NCBI RefSeq assembly: GCF_001039355.2
Contig: NW_019775493.1
Span: 166,236 to 230,235, forward strand
Length of the DNA stretch: 64,000 bases
Direction: 5' to 3'
From: Lingula anatina
Lineage: Eukaryota > Brachiopoda > Lingulata > Lingulida > Lingulidae
Position numbers and translations under genes: made by a program. The notes below the pieces were generated by a model that saw only the letters and a list, made by a program, of their open reading frames with translations, was not told where the DNA came from and ran no database searches. Shown one piece after another: positions 26,513 to 38,625 of the stretch; position 1 is the first letter of the stretch, and the number at the start of each line of letters is the position of its first letter.

Positions 26513-26735
26513 TCCATAGATTTTTAGATCGATCTATCCCTGTGGGGAGTCTCACTAGATTACCGTCAGCTTGGCCGGCTTAAGCGTCTGTCCCGCCTAC
26601 TAAAAGCTGTAAGGGGGTAATTAACTATGGTGCCCGCTCGGCTGACTGCAATTTAGCGTGAACCCCCAGGGAGTTAGGTCGATCTAAAACTTAATCTTTA
26701 GATCGATCTAAATCTCTGGGAAAGCACCCTAAAAC
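26513..26735. mobile_element. MITE-like segment bounded by TAGATCGATCTA palindromes
   Basis: TTTAGATCGATCTA occurs near 26522-26536 and near 26697-26712, with a further TAGGTCGATCTA near 26675. The outer parts (GATTTTTAGATCGATCTA on the left, GATTTAGATCGATCTA reading inward from the right) form an inverted repeat. No transposase or clear target duplication is seen, so the mobile nature is tentative. Confidence 0.4.
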
Positions 26736-27466
26736 GCGTATTTCATGCGAATTATTAGAATAGATAAATGTGTAGTAGGCGTGTCAGTAACAATTTACTG
26801 ACTGCCTTGTCTGGAGCACTGCTGCATTACGTAATGTGTGGTGAATGTTTGGGTAGTACTCTTTGGGCTGGTCAAAGTATGACTATGGGAGAGCATGGAT
26901 CAGTCACAAAAGTCTCAATATTTCGGCAACGCCTGCACTGAAGGTTTCGAAATTTTGCATACAAGTAGCACGGATGTTACAACATTGTTGCTCTGCGCCA
27001 GAATGGCCCAAAATAGACAGACATTGACGCACAATCTTACAAAGGTATGCCCAGACTGGTGTTCCTACACAGAGACCACACCCAAGGCATCCAGAACTTA
27101 CTACCCAGAAACAGGATTTAAATCCTCTCTTACCATCTTTAAGTAGGAAAAGTACAAAAAAAATTAAAGAAAAACGATTCGGTAAAATATTCCATATTAA
27201 ATGCCAAGTCTGTATAAAACGCCATTTTTGCATCCTCAGACAATCTAAATGAAAAACATTTATAGCAATCGGAACGTTAGACGCGTGTTCAATCAGAAAA
27301 AAAATTAATTTATAAAAGTTGTAGGCCAACAGTGTCTCTACCAGGGCCGCAGATAATTTTACGTGCACATTTCTCCAACAGCAGAGAATCGAGTCCTTAG
27401 TTAGCCAGAGACATCCCATTAGGTAATGAAAAATTCATCTGTGACCCTGGTAGAAGAATCCATTGA
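26736..27466. other. intergenic DNA between the duplicated cassettes
   Basis: Contains a 171-codon minus-strand open frame (26904-27419) without recognisable domains, splice context or family features. I see no supportable gene here. Confidence 0.4.
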
Positions 27467-30020
27467 AATATGTAATAAAGATGCAGGTACACAATAAGAT
27501 AACTAATAAAAACTTCATGAAAGATGCTATCTATATGATCAGTAGTTCTTAAGACTGTCAGTAGAAAGTGGACATTTAGATATTATTTTACGCGCAAAAG
27601 TGAGAAACTACACGGCGAGCGGAAAGCTTCAAATGAATTACTTGTTGAAGCTGACAGTGAATTGCAGCTACGATCCAGTGGAAAGCGGCCATTTCCTGGG
27701 GATACCAGCCGTTATGTACGAACGACATGGCGGACCAGAGGATGCCAGGTTGTTTGTTGTGGATGGAAGCAATGTCATTGTTTATTCAAGAATAGTCGAA
27801 GGGTTTCTCTCCAGAGTGTATTTGTACAATATTGACACCAATGAGGGTCCGAAGCGAATACAAGTCAATGACATGGCCCTTCAAGGGTGGGAAAAGAACT
27901 GGGTACCGCTTCAGTTCACAGCTTCTTTTCCACCCTATAGTCAAAGCTCCTACACAGCCAAAGACAAGACATTTTTTCTAGTTTATTCAATTTCTCCTTT
28001 CATTATGTTAAAATGCGACTACGCCTCTGCCGTATGCTCCCGGCATAACGCTGTACCCGGATCAGATTTGAATAAAAAGTCTGACACGACTTTACCTGGG
28101 GACTCTATCAATCCACTCAACCCGGCTCCTTCAAAACAAAGACGAGGGTCGTCATTTCTCCGGAACGGCACACCTTTTGTTCATTACAAGGACGACTTCC
28201 ATATAGCACTGATTCACCGACGCTTTCGCAAAGTTTACCACGTTTACCTTGCGGTTCTAAACTCCAGAACACTTAGTATTATATACATCAGCGAGCCTGT
28301 GCGATTTCACGCAGACCTTTACTGCATTACCATTCAGCCACAATATTTTTTCCCATTTGTGTATCCAACTTCACTGATATTGAAAAATCCCGATACGTTA
28401 CATATTGGAGCACACGTAAATGACAGAGAAGCCATCATGTTGAGAATGACCGGAGTTCAAAGCTTAATGAACTCTCTCTTGGAGAAAGACCACCACACCG
28501 GGCTATCAGACACTGATATAAAACTGTACGTAGAGGCCCACGACTTGGCGAAAAGAAGGCGATCATGTGCAAATAACTTTAGTTGGTAGCACAATTATTG
28601 CTAACGGTACTAACATTGTTTGCTGAATTCCCCATCAGTAGACTGAAGAAAAAAAACATCAGAGAGCATCACTTATAAATCTTTTAACGATCCCTGAGAA
28701 AAATGTACCATTTATGTTTGCACATCTGCACGAAATACAGGAAATATGTTAAGTTAATTTCATATTCTAAAAGCCAGTGCCATACGCTGATGCAAATAAC
28801 ATAACTAGGTAGATGCACCGATACTTAGGGTTAAGGAAAAATGAGTAGCAATACGCTACCCCATGTGGCCAAAGAAATTAACGTCATTTTTAATGCATAT
28901 TTTACTGTCTTACGCATATTTTCCTTCATTTAAGAAAAGGGTAATACACTTTTGTTTGAGGTATTTTGTTGGCTTTGACCTGGTTTGTTAATTGTGAAGA
29001 AAAAGGAGTCTGAAATCTTTGTGGTATTTTTTGTGGCAGAAAACTTGAATAAGTGATAGATAGAAAGCATTATGAAATTAGCGAGAACACCAAGAAAATG
29101 TATTAGATGTATCGTTGTCAAGCTTGTAAATCGTATTTTAAAGATAAGGGTCATCTGACAATTGTAATCATTGTGTAAACTGGGTCAGTTTCGACTCGAA
29201 GCCGACGGCCCATTTTATAATGCTCCGATTTTAGCCCACATGCATCACACACGTGTTACTGTCAGATACGTATTACGGAGGTAAAAAGGGTGTGAAAACC
29301 GTTTATAAATCTTCATCTGACAGTGACAATGGACCCCCACCCCCACCCCAGGCAACAGAGCACTATCGTCTGCTCCTGTAGGGTAGGGAGTTCTAAATCC
29401 CCTTGCATTCTGGTCACGCAACCAGGGTCACGGGATTTGGAAAGTTGAGAAATAATCTGGGAGATTTTCGTTGAATACATTCACAGTTGTTAACATCTGA
29501 CAGACTAACATCTGTGTTAGTTTCGCTTTTTAAGTCACAATCCTGTTTATAGATATCATTATTGCGTTAGTTGCGCTAGTAAGTGCCCCAACCCAAGATA
29601 AGTTCTTAGTAATCCATATGGCCATTGTGCTAGTTGCGCTTAACAGCGTCACAACTAAAACCGCAAGTACATGTACATACCTATGGTAATTGAGTAGAAA
29701 GGCAGTTGCAACAGGTTTTGCATCCAAATTCTACTTAAACAACTTTAAGAAAAATCTCTCAAATAGAGCTCAAAACGATTTGAACACTAACCATTCAGTA
29801 GCAATGTTTTTCAAGGGTCCTGCTTTCAATATTCCCTTTTTAATTGAGTTACCAAAGCCAACCTTCGTTAGTAAGGAAATTAGCCTCTGCTCATGTCGCC
29901 CTACTTATACCAGTGCTTGTTTGAATCTTTTTTTAAAATCCGATTTCTTGGAGAGATGATTTAACAATTTAAAAGCAAGTGTCAGGCGAAACAATGAGTT
30001 GTTTATAAATAGCTCTTTAA
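27467..30020. repeat. cassette duplication, copy 2
   Basis: Second copy of the unit at 22560-25690, same orientation. Past the right edge the two copies diverge completely: here into anonymous AT-rich DNA, there into the Tc1 relic. Confidence 0.9.
27546..28589 (+). pseudogene. 5'-truncated copy of the GH130/GT108-like gene
   Basis: Nearly identical to codons about 123-464 of the gene at 22683-24077, including FLRNGTPF and HVNDREAI, and the frame is intact to the same stop. About 390 bases are missing relative to copy 1 (copy-1 positions about 22657-23050), which removes the start codon, cytoplasmic tail, membrane anchor and first luminal part. The promoter-proximal flank joins directly to codon about 124. 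No ATG lies in frame until the Met of QMNYLL (27633). A protein made from here would lack any anchor or signal. Most likely a recent pseudogene; a soluble cytosolic product cannot be excluded. Confidence 0.8.
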
Positions 30021-31130
30021 GTGAGTTTAGCTCAAACTATATTTTCGTTGACTATTGTTACATGTAAACAGGACATCAAGTCAGGAAAGTCCATACTAAA
30101 TATTCAATTTTATTTCGTAACATTTGTTCCGGGTGAATTTGGCGAAAATGTACAAATGTGATAAGTAATATAATGGTGTTTAATGGTGGATCGAAATACA
30201 GGTAAGAGAAGCGGCAGTTATTATCTACTGGGTATGGCTGAAATAAAGAGAGACTACCTTAAATATGGGAACATTCAAGTGAAGGTGACTTATTATATTG
30301 TAATTTGTATTCTGTTTACTTGTCTGAAATGAAAATTAAGAATAAAAGAAAATCCATATCCCAACATTTATGTACATTTGAATACGAAAAAACAAAACAC
30401 ACATGTGTACATGTACGCAGTTTTAGACAGCAAATTTTGTGTTAGGTAATATATGTAAATAATTGACAAAATGTCATAAGTCTGCTTTTATTTTGTAGGG
30501 TTTAACTCAGTTACCTAGTATGTTTTTATTTTCCTACATCGCATTTTCACAATCAAGCATGGTTTATCAACTCCGTTAAAATTCTTATCGGCGTTCAAAT
30601 CCTGCAGCTACATTGTAAACGCCTATTAACTATATCCCCATGCCATGGATTATCTGATAAGCTTTTGGAAAGATAAAAACACCTCATTACGCAGTATCAA
30701 TTTCAGTGTCTATCCTTGGAATCTGCGTTATTCTTAAAACAAAGTTATTCACAAAACAATCATATACATGTATTTACACGGACTATATTCAAACTCCAAA
30801 GTAATGAAAATTAATACTTACAAACTAAACTAAGGAAAGGGCAGGTCAGTCGAGCATTGGATTAGATATTTTAAATGTAAGATCATAAGAAACACAATAA
30901 TCCGTAGCCTACACAAATGTCTAAAAAAATCAAAATTGCAACGGTAAATATTGAAGGTTTAGGATTTATACATGTGTAGAAAGAGAATGGTGAATATGCA
31001 ACGATAATTTTTTCATCCCGTCAACCAAGTCAACAACTTTAAAAGTGTACGTTCTTCTTACTTTAAATTCCAAATATACAATGCGAAATATCTGAAGAAA
31101 CGTCTTTATCTATTGACATACTATATACAT
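30021..31130. other. anonymous AT-rich intergenic DNA
   Basis: No exon, repeat family or RNA gene recognised on either strand. Confidence 0.5.
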
Positions 31131-33203
31131 TTAAATCAAGCAAAGATATGAGAGCAAACACGAGAATATCATAACAACGATACTGTTTGACAAAACCGAT
31201 GCTACGCTGACACATGGATAAAATTTGCCTTCGATAGTTAAATCTTCACAGTCGCCGTTGTAAGTACAGTTTCCCTTTTCAATTATCAGCGGGCGTTCTT
31301 CTATGGACATATTTTTATAATGGTCAGTGAAGTTATAGCAGCAGACAAGATCCGTGCCATCTGCGCTAGGCGTGGGCGGGGCGGCAGTGCTGTTGATAAC
31401 AGGTTCTGAGGCGTTATAGGCCAGGAAGTGGACCTTCCACTGTCCCTTACAGCTGCTGGATACAGCGTCATAGGTGACCCTGTCAACACCAGTGTCTGTC
31501 AGGTTCACCGCAACTGGATTATCTAGAAAAAATATAATTATGACTCTTATCTCCTTAGTTTGTCTGTGTCAGCAACAATATGCAAAAAGAACGGATTTTG
31601 ATGAAATTTTCAGGAACTCTCGAGAGTGGGTGAAGAAACAAATGACGAGATTTGGTGGTGATTACTATTTATACATGTACTTATTAATATCAGTAAAATT
31701 GGGGCATTGCACAGGCTTCGTTTCCGTATACACGTTTTTATTCTCTGTCCGTCTGTACCGCATGCTCCAATACCTCCGTCCTCTAGCTTCTCGTTCGAAG
31801 TTAAGCATTCGAAAATTTAAATTGAACTAAACTACAGCCACTTTGTTCCATTATATTTTTGTTTATGTATGAATTAATTTATTATATTCATTTTTTGCGA
31901 AATACAACCTACTTGATTTTCCACCGGGAATGATCCCTACCGCAGCCAGTATACCAATAATGATGGCCGCCAGTAACAGCAGCAATAACAACGCTAGCAA
32001 TATCCACAGACAACATCGTCTTCTGCGTTTCTTCTTCTCCTCTTCGCTCAATCCCTCCCCGGCGGCTCCTCCGCCTCCCACCGCCGCTGCTGTGGTGGCG
32101 CCACTGGTGCTCGTTACAGTGATCGTCTGCCAAAAATAAATAAATAAATAAAGAAAGAAAGAAAGAAAAGGATGAATGAATGAAAAAACGATAAATAAAT
32201 AATTAAATAATGTTTTAAAAATCACAACATGGACTTTTATTTATCACAGACTGACTCATTTGAATTCATCAGAAGTAACTAAAAACAATAAAAGTATTTC
32301 AACATCACAATATCCCATGTCATGTCTATTTCATCCCAGACTGACACAAACCTTCGTGTGTCCTATTCATACTATGAAAACAGGCAACACAAAATATTGG
32401 TTGTTCGAGATTTGGTCAAACAAGGCCCCTTTTTTTAAATAAAGCCACTAATGAATTGTCCCTATTACTTAAACAATAAAGCAAATTGTTGCCTGTATCC
32501 TTTTCGGTCACTACTACATGTATAGACGCTAACAAGACATTAGTTCACAAACCACAGCAAAGGTCTGTACTCTTTCCCTTTCTTATTAGGCTAAAGGCGA
32601 ATGTGAAAATAATATTTAGTGGTCCTAGCACATTTTTAGCTCAGAAATATACAGATTTTATTTTCAAACCCACCTGTATACGTGTAATAGTAGTTGAAAT
32701 AATGGGACATAACGGCGACTAATTTCAAACGCAGGAAATGGGCGAGACAAAGTAAATCATATCTGAGATGCGAACAGCGCCCCATCGTTTTTACAATCCT
32801 TATCAACATGTTTTTCTTTACCGTAGTCGATGAAGGCGTTGAAAGTAATCAAACCTTTAATACTCTTTTTGACGGCTCGCTCTTTTTCCTATAAGAATCG
32901 AGTAAAAGTACTTACGGTTACTTTCGAAGATCTAGATCTGCTAAAAAAGCTGAAGATCGACTTTCCCTTTCCTTTCTTCCCATCTTTGCCCTTATTTCCT
33001 TTATTTTTTCCACCTTTATTCCATCCTTCTTTTTTCACTTTTGAGCCGCTTGAAGTTGTAGCCTGTTTAGATTTGGTTTGAGCGTCTGAATTTCTTTTCT
33101 TTAAGTCATCTTGGGGGATGTTTCTATCGCCCTTGAAGCGATTGCGTTCTGGCTGATTGTAGTAACTGTTCGGTTTGCCCAAGGCTCCGCTTGCGATAGG
33201 CAT
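31131..33203 (-). CDS. unrecognised membrane protein, three coding exons
   Basis: Coding exons on the minus strand: 33203-32916, 32126-31913, 31522-31131; 297 residues, all junctions GT-AG and in phase. The N-terminal 140 residues are polar and basic with a Lys/Gly-rich run (KGKDGKKGKGK). Then come an acidic patch, KKKRRRRCC and a long hydrophobic segment (LWILLALLLLLLLAA onward to GIIPG), giving a type II-like anchor with possible palmitoylated Cys. The outer part has six Cys and several N-X-S/T sites (YNASEP, INSTAA, YNFTDH, KNMSIE, GNCTYN). The C-terminus is again hydrophobic (SNSIVVMIFSCLLSYLCLI), either a GPI-anchor signal or a second membrane span. I do not recognise the family. A 5' UTR exon donor at 33427 (ATTTG before GTGAGT) and an acceptor at 33221 support the gene model. 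A paralogue lies about 4.5 kb away. Confidence 0.7.
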
Positions 33204-33258
33204 TTGGCTGGCTTGTTAGACTACATATTGAAATGAGATTGTTGAAAGACACCGTACA

Positions 33259-33259
<1 letters not shown>

Positions 33260-33316
<57 letters not shown>
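33260..33316. repeat. (GT)n(GA)n compound microsatellite
   Basis: A GT run changes to a GA run, located in the intron between the 5' UTR exon and first coding exon of the membrane-protein gene. Confidence 0.95.
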
Positions 33317-33318
<2 letters not shown>

Positions 33319-33426
33319 TAACTAATATATTGAAAACTTATTGGTCATAACAGTCAACCATAAAATTTGTTTAAAACTTCTTTCAAACACATTGAAATTA
33401 TAAAATTTTAAAGAAAAAATACTCAC

Positions 33427-33735
33427 CAAATATCGTAGAAGAGTACCTAATGTTTGGAGGGCATCTGATATTTGTGGTGTTTATTCGAAATCACATAGAA
33501 ACTTTCCAACAAAAATCACTGAAATCGCGGATTAATCAGAAAATCAACATAAGCTTCCAATAGGGCTATAGACTAAGCCGTCAATTGTTTACGTATTAAT
33601 CAACTCAATATAGCGTACACAAAACTGAGCTTTTATTCCCGAAACAAATATATCTTAACTAGAGTTTATAGGAAGCAGGTTTGTTTCTATGCAAATCAAC
33701 TCAGATGTCATAAAACGATATCCGAGTGCAAACTT
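33427..33735 (-). other. probable 5' UTR exon and promoter region of the membrane-protein gene
   Basis: This stretch is conserved, with the same donor position, at 36528-36828 and 38316-38617 upstream of the paralogues. It is noncoding. On the minus strand the donor reads ATTTG then GTGAGT here and ATTTG then GTAAGT in the paralogues. Conservation of a noncoding block with its donor suggests a 5' UTR exon plus promoter; transcript evidence is absent. Confidence 0.5.
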
Positions 33736-33739
33736 TAAC

Positions 33740-35049
33740 CTTGTTCTTGTTAGGTGGTATAAAGGGAACATCGGGGTCAGGCATTGAAATGGTGGAAATA
33801 AGGATTTGACCATTATCGACAATTTTAACTTTGTCAACAAAAATGAGTTTAATCAACTGGTGACAACTCGCAAAATAACGTAACCCAACTGATCGAAAAT
33901 ACGTCAATGCAGTCACGGTGTATATTCAATTTAATTTCATTTATTTTTTTACAAATTTATAAATTAATTTCTTAGATGGCTTGAATTAACCGCTTTACCA
34001 TTCCTTTAAGGCGAATATATCAGTCTTACAATTATTGTTTAGAGGTCTTTACTAAATGAATACGGTTGCAAATAAAAACAAATAAAAACTCCCGTGAAAA
34101 CAAGCCATTTGCCTCTCATAATTAAAAGTAACGAATATAAAAGTTTTTGCGAATATGTGAAATTTTAAGAAACAGTTTAAAGCAACTTAGCTAAACCAGG
34201 AAACGAAATAAGAATGATAGTTTTTACGATAATTCAAGAGATTTTAGCGTTTATTACAAACAATATGTCAAACAAATTAACTTAATGCAGTGAACACACA
34301 GTCAGAATAAAAAATTCCTCAGATCCTACACAGGGCTACAGGGCCACAAAAACTCATATAATTGGTCAGAAGTCGTCTGCGTCGATAGATACATTTTTGT
34401 GAAATCAAAGAATATACGTATTACACGCACAAAACAATCTTCTTCACACTATAACAAAAATGAATTGACAAATAATAAAACATCAAAATCAGTTTCGTAT
34501 TTTTGAACCAGTTAATAAAATTGGTTAAACGTTGGTAAAATGGTCGTCTTATTACACACAACTACAAAGGCCCTACTGCTCTGAATAACCGCCGGGATGA
34601 CATTGAGAATATTATTGAAAGACGTGTTCTGTATATTAAAAAAAAGTCTGCCGTTATTCAAAACTCCAAATTCTAGTGACCAACTCCTCTTTGTTGCTTG
34701 GTTTCGCGTTTTCGAAGATAGCGCTTGAGCTCCGCCCGCTGTTTCTTTTATAATTCTGATCTGGTATCTCGGGTGGGGGTCAGGTGTGACGAAACTGAGG
34801 CACATGTAATGTGTGGGTTAGCGTGAAGTCAGGGGGTCTATATCTAGGACGTGGATTACCTATACAAATCAATGGGAACTAGACTTGGTGAGGTCACATC
34901 GGAACCAAATCACGATTAAATTAGAGTTTAGGCTTTGGCATGCAACAAAATTGCAGTGCAAGCATTAGATGCTGTCTTCTTGTTTCCAATATTGTATATC
35001 CTGTTCATATATTCATTATCCTAACATTAAACTTCCTCACTGTCATATA
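33740..35049. other. intergenic DNA
   Basis: No supportable gene or named repeat was recognised on either strand. Confidence 0.45.
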
Positions 35050-35669
35050 TAAATGGCAATGGAATAGGAGTGGCGAGTATATAATCGTGCTGGTAGTTAA
35101 AGACGAAACAGTAGGAGCTACGCGAATATACATGTAACTAGTTTTCAGAAGGCCATCATTGTACACATATTTTGTAGAATTTTGTTCCGTTACTTTGTTC
35201 ACTTTTATTTTCATTCATCGCAGTCCTTTTTTACATTCAACATAGAGTCGGATAATAAACGCTCATTTCTACCTTTTTCGGCTCACTTATTCTTTAAAAA
35301 AAGTTATACCTAAAACAATCACCTCATTTACAAGGACAACAATCACATTTCAAAGTAATGAAAATTATAACTTGAAAAGTAACGAAAGAATTGACCAGTT
35401 ACACTGGGTTAGATTTTCTTAATTTTATATTTTTTGTTCGAAACACGAAACAATGCTTAGCCTTTATACGTATGAGCCTATGTAACGAAAAAAATGGAAA
35501 TTGTAACGGTATTTGAAGTTTGGGATTTTGGAACGCTTAATATTATATAAAGACGAACATCCAGCAACGCTAATATTCAATCAAGCCAACAACATACAGA
35601 GTACACAATCCTCTAACTTTCATCATAATTTACAATGCAAAACATAAAAATACTTCATTTATTAATATT

Positions 35670-36363
35670 CTACCCAGTATATGCATTTATTACAAGCCAA
35701 GATATGAAAACAAAAACCCGTACTATGATAGCGATACTGTTTGACAAAACTGATGCCACGCTAAAGCACGGATACATTTTGCCTTCGAAAACTAAATCTT
35801 CACACTCGCCGTTGTAAGTACAGTTTCCCTTTTCAATTATCAGCGGTCGTTATTCTATGGACATATTTTTATAATGGTCAGTGAAATTGTAGCAGCAGAT
35901 CAGATCCGTGCCATTTGCGCTAGGCGTGGGCGGGGCGGCAGTGCTGCTGATATCGGGTTCTGAGGCGTTATAGGCCAGGAAGTGCACCTTCCACTGGCCC
36001 TTGCAGCTGCTGGATATGGCGTCATAGGTGGCCCTGTCAACGCCAATACCTGTCAGGTTCACCGCAACTGGGTTATCTGGGGAAAAGATAATAAGCCTAA
36101 AATGTCACTTTACTCTAAAGTAATATACAGTAAAACAGGTTCTCATGTTTTTTCCATTTTAATAAATTTCTCATTTGTTTTTATCCATGTATTCCTCTTT
36201 TTTTTTTCTTTATCATACCACATACCGTTTGGCTGTCTTCCGGGAATAATCCCTACCGCAGCCAGTATACAAATGATAACCACTAGTAACGGTAGGAATA
36301 ACAGCACTAGCACTATCCACATACAACTTATCTTCTGCTCTGCATTCAGTCCTTTCCAGGACA
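35670..36363 (-). pseudogene. paralogue of the membrane-protein gene with a premature stop
   Basis: Minus-strand exons 36363-36226 (SCMWIVLVLLFLPLLVV, then AAVGIIPG) and 36076-35670 match exons 2 and 3 of the gene at 31131-33203. A TAA at 35850-35852 replaces the Glu codon after KNMSIE. Beyond it the frame stays open for 59 more codons to a TAG at 35670-35672 and keeps the family's Cys pattern (GNCTYNGECEDL). No counterpart of the Lys/Gly-rich first coding exon and no ATG in frame upstream of the membrane segment were found. The exon-2 acceptor phase also differs from the intact gene. Probably a pseudogene, or an allele carrying one nonsense change. Confidence 0.75.
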
Positions 36364-37457
36364 CTGTGAGAGAGAGAGAAAAAGAGAGAACGAGAGAAAG
36401 ACAGACTGAAAATGAGAAAAATATAGTTAAAACAGATGTGCCCTTACAGTCAAGATTATAAATGTCTGAAAAGTATTTTTAAAACATATTTATAAAATTA
36501 CAAGATTTTAAGATTGAAGTACTTACCAAATATCGAAAAAGGATACCGAATTTAGGGGGCATGTAATATTCGTAATGTTTATCCGAAATTACATAGAAAC
36601 TCGTCAGCAAAAACACTGAAATTGAGGATTAATCAGAAAATCAACATAAGCTCTGAATAGGGCTATAGACTAAGCCGGGCATTGTTTACGTATTAATCAA
36701 CTCAACATGATCGTACACAAAACAAAGTTTTTATTCCAAAGACAAATATATCTTAGCTAGAGTTTATAGAGAGCAGGTTTGTTTCCATGTAAATGAACTC
36801 TGGTGTCATAAAACGATATCCCAGTACTTAATCGTGTNTAAATGGCAATGGAATAGGAGTGGCGAGTATATAATCGTGCTGGTAGTTAAAGACGAAACAG
36901 TAGGAGCTACGCGAATATACATGTAACTAGTTTTCAGAAGGCCATCATTGTACACATATTTTGTAGAATTTTGTTCCGTTACTTTGTTCACTTTTATTTT
37001 CATTCATCGCAGTCCTTTTTTACATTCAACATAGAGTCGGATAATAAACGCTCATTTCTACCTTTTTCGGCTCACTTATTCTTTAAAAAAAGTTATACCT
37101 AAAACAATCACCTCATTTACAAGGACAACAATCACATTTCAAAGTAATGAAAATTATAACTTGAAAAGTAACGAAAGAATTGACCAGTTACACTGGGTTA
37201 GATTTTCTTAATTTTATATTTTTTGTTCGAAACACGAAACAATGCTTAGCCTTTATACGTATGAGCCTATGTAACGAAAAAAATGGAAATTGTAACGGTA
37301 TTTGAAGTTTGGGATTTTGGAACGCTTAATATTATATAAAGACGAACATCCAGCAACGCTAATATTCAATCAAGCCAACAACATACAGAGTACACAATCC
37401 TCTAACTTTCATCATAATTTACAATGCAAAACATAAAAATACTTCATTTATTAATAT

Positions 37458-38151
37458 TCTACCCAGTATATGCATTTATTACAAGCCAAGATATGAAAAC
37501 AAAAACCCGTACTATGATAGCGATACTGTTTGACAAAACTGATGCCACGCTAAAGCACGGATACATTTTGCCTTCGAAAACTAAATCTTCACACTCGCCG
37601 TTGTAAGTACAGTTTCCCTTTTCAATTATCAGCGGTCGTTATTCTATGGACATATTTTTATAATGGTCAGTGAAATTGTAGCAGCAGATCAGATCCGTGC
37701 CATTTGCGCTAGGCGTGGGCGGGGCGGCAGTGCTGCTGATATCGGGTTCTGAGGCGTTATAGGCCAGGAAGTGCACCTTCCACTGGCCCTTGCAGCTGCT
37801 GGATATGGCGTCATAGGTGGCCCTGTCAACGCCAATACCTGTCAGGTTCACCGCAACTGGGTTATCTGGGGAAAAGATAATAAGCCTAAAATGTCACTTT
37901 ACTCTAAAGTAATATACAGTAAAACAGGTTCTCATGTTTTTTCCATTTTAATAAATTTCTCATTTGTTTTTATCCATGTATTCCTCTTTTTTTTTCTTTA
38001 TCATACCACATACCGTTTGGCTGTCTTCCGGGAATAATCCCTACCGCAGCCAGTATACAAATGATAACCACTAGTAACGGTAGGAATAACAGCACTAGCA
38101 CTATCCACATACAACTTATCTTCTGCTCTGCATTCAGTCCTTTCCAGGACA
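37458..38151 (-). pseudogene. second copy of the membrane-protein paralogue (probable assembly duplicate)
   Basis: Same exons, same premature TAA (37639-37641) and same acceptor as 35670-36363. It lies inside the 1.79-kb repeat after the n at 36838 and should not be counted as a separate gene without independent support. Confidence 0.8.
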
Positions 38152-38625
38152 CTGTGAGAGAGAGAGAAAAAGAGAGAACGAGAGAAAGACAGACTGAAAA
38201 TGAGAAAAATATAGTTAAAACAGATGTGCCCTTACAGTCAAGATTATAAATGTCTGAAAAGTATTTTTAAAACATATTTATAAAATTACAAGATTTTAAG
38301 ATTGAAGTACTTACCAAATATCGAAAAAGGATACCGAATTTAGGGGGCATGTAATATTCGTAATGTTTATCCGAAATTACATAGAAACTCGTCAGCAAAA
38401 ACACTGAAATTGAGGATTAATCAGAAAATCAACATAAGCTCTGAATAGGGCTATAGACTAAGCCGGGCATTGTTTACGTATTAATCAACTCAACATGATC
38501 GTACACAAAACAAAGTTTTTATTCCAAAGACAAATATATCTTAGCTAGAGTTTATAGAGAGCAGGTTTGTTTCCATGTAAATGAACTCTGGTGTCATAAA
38601 ACGATATCCCAGTACTTAATCGTGT

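Larger units (their letters stand above)
35050..38625. repeat. 1.79-kb near-identical tandem repeat around the n at 36838
   Basis: Bases 35050-36837 and 36839-38625 are the same sequence; the one difference I saw is the length of a T-run (10 versus 9) near 36200 and 37990. The single n sits exactly at the junction. This looks like a duplicated contig overlap left by the assembler. Confidence 0.9.

Noticed and set aside
26904-27419. 171-codon minus-strand open frame with hydrophobic stretches
   Set aside because: No recognisable family, no conserved motif and an irregular composition. It lies between duplicated cassettes among transposon debris.
37458-38151. A third functional paralogue of the membrane protein
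   Set aside because: It is inside a near-identical 1.79-kb repeat around a single n and carries the same nonsense codon, so it is most likely an assembly duplicate.
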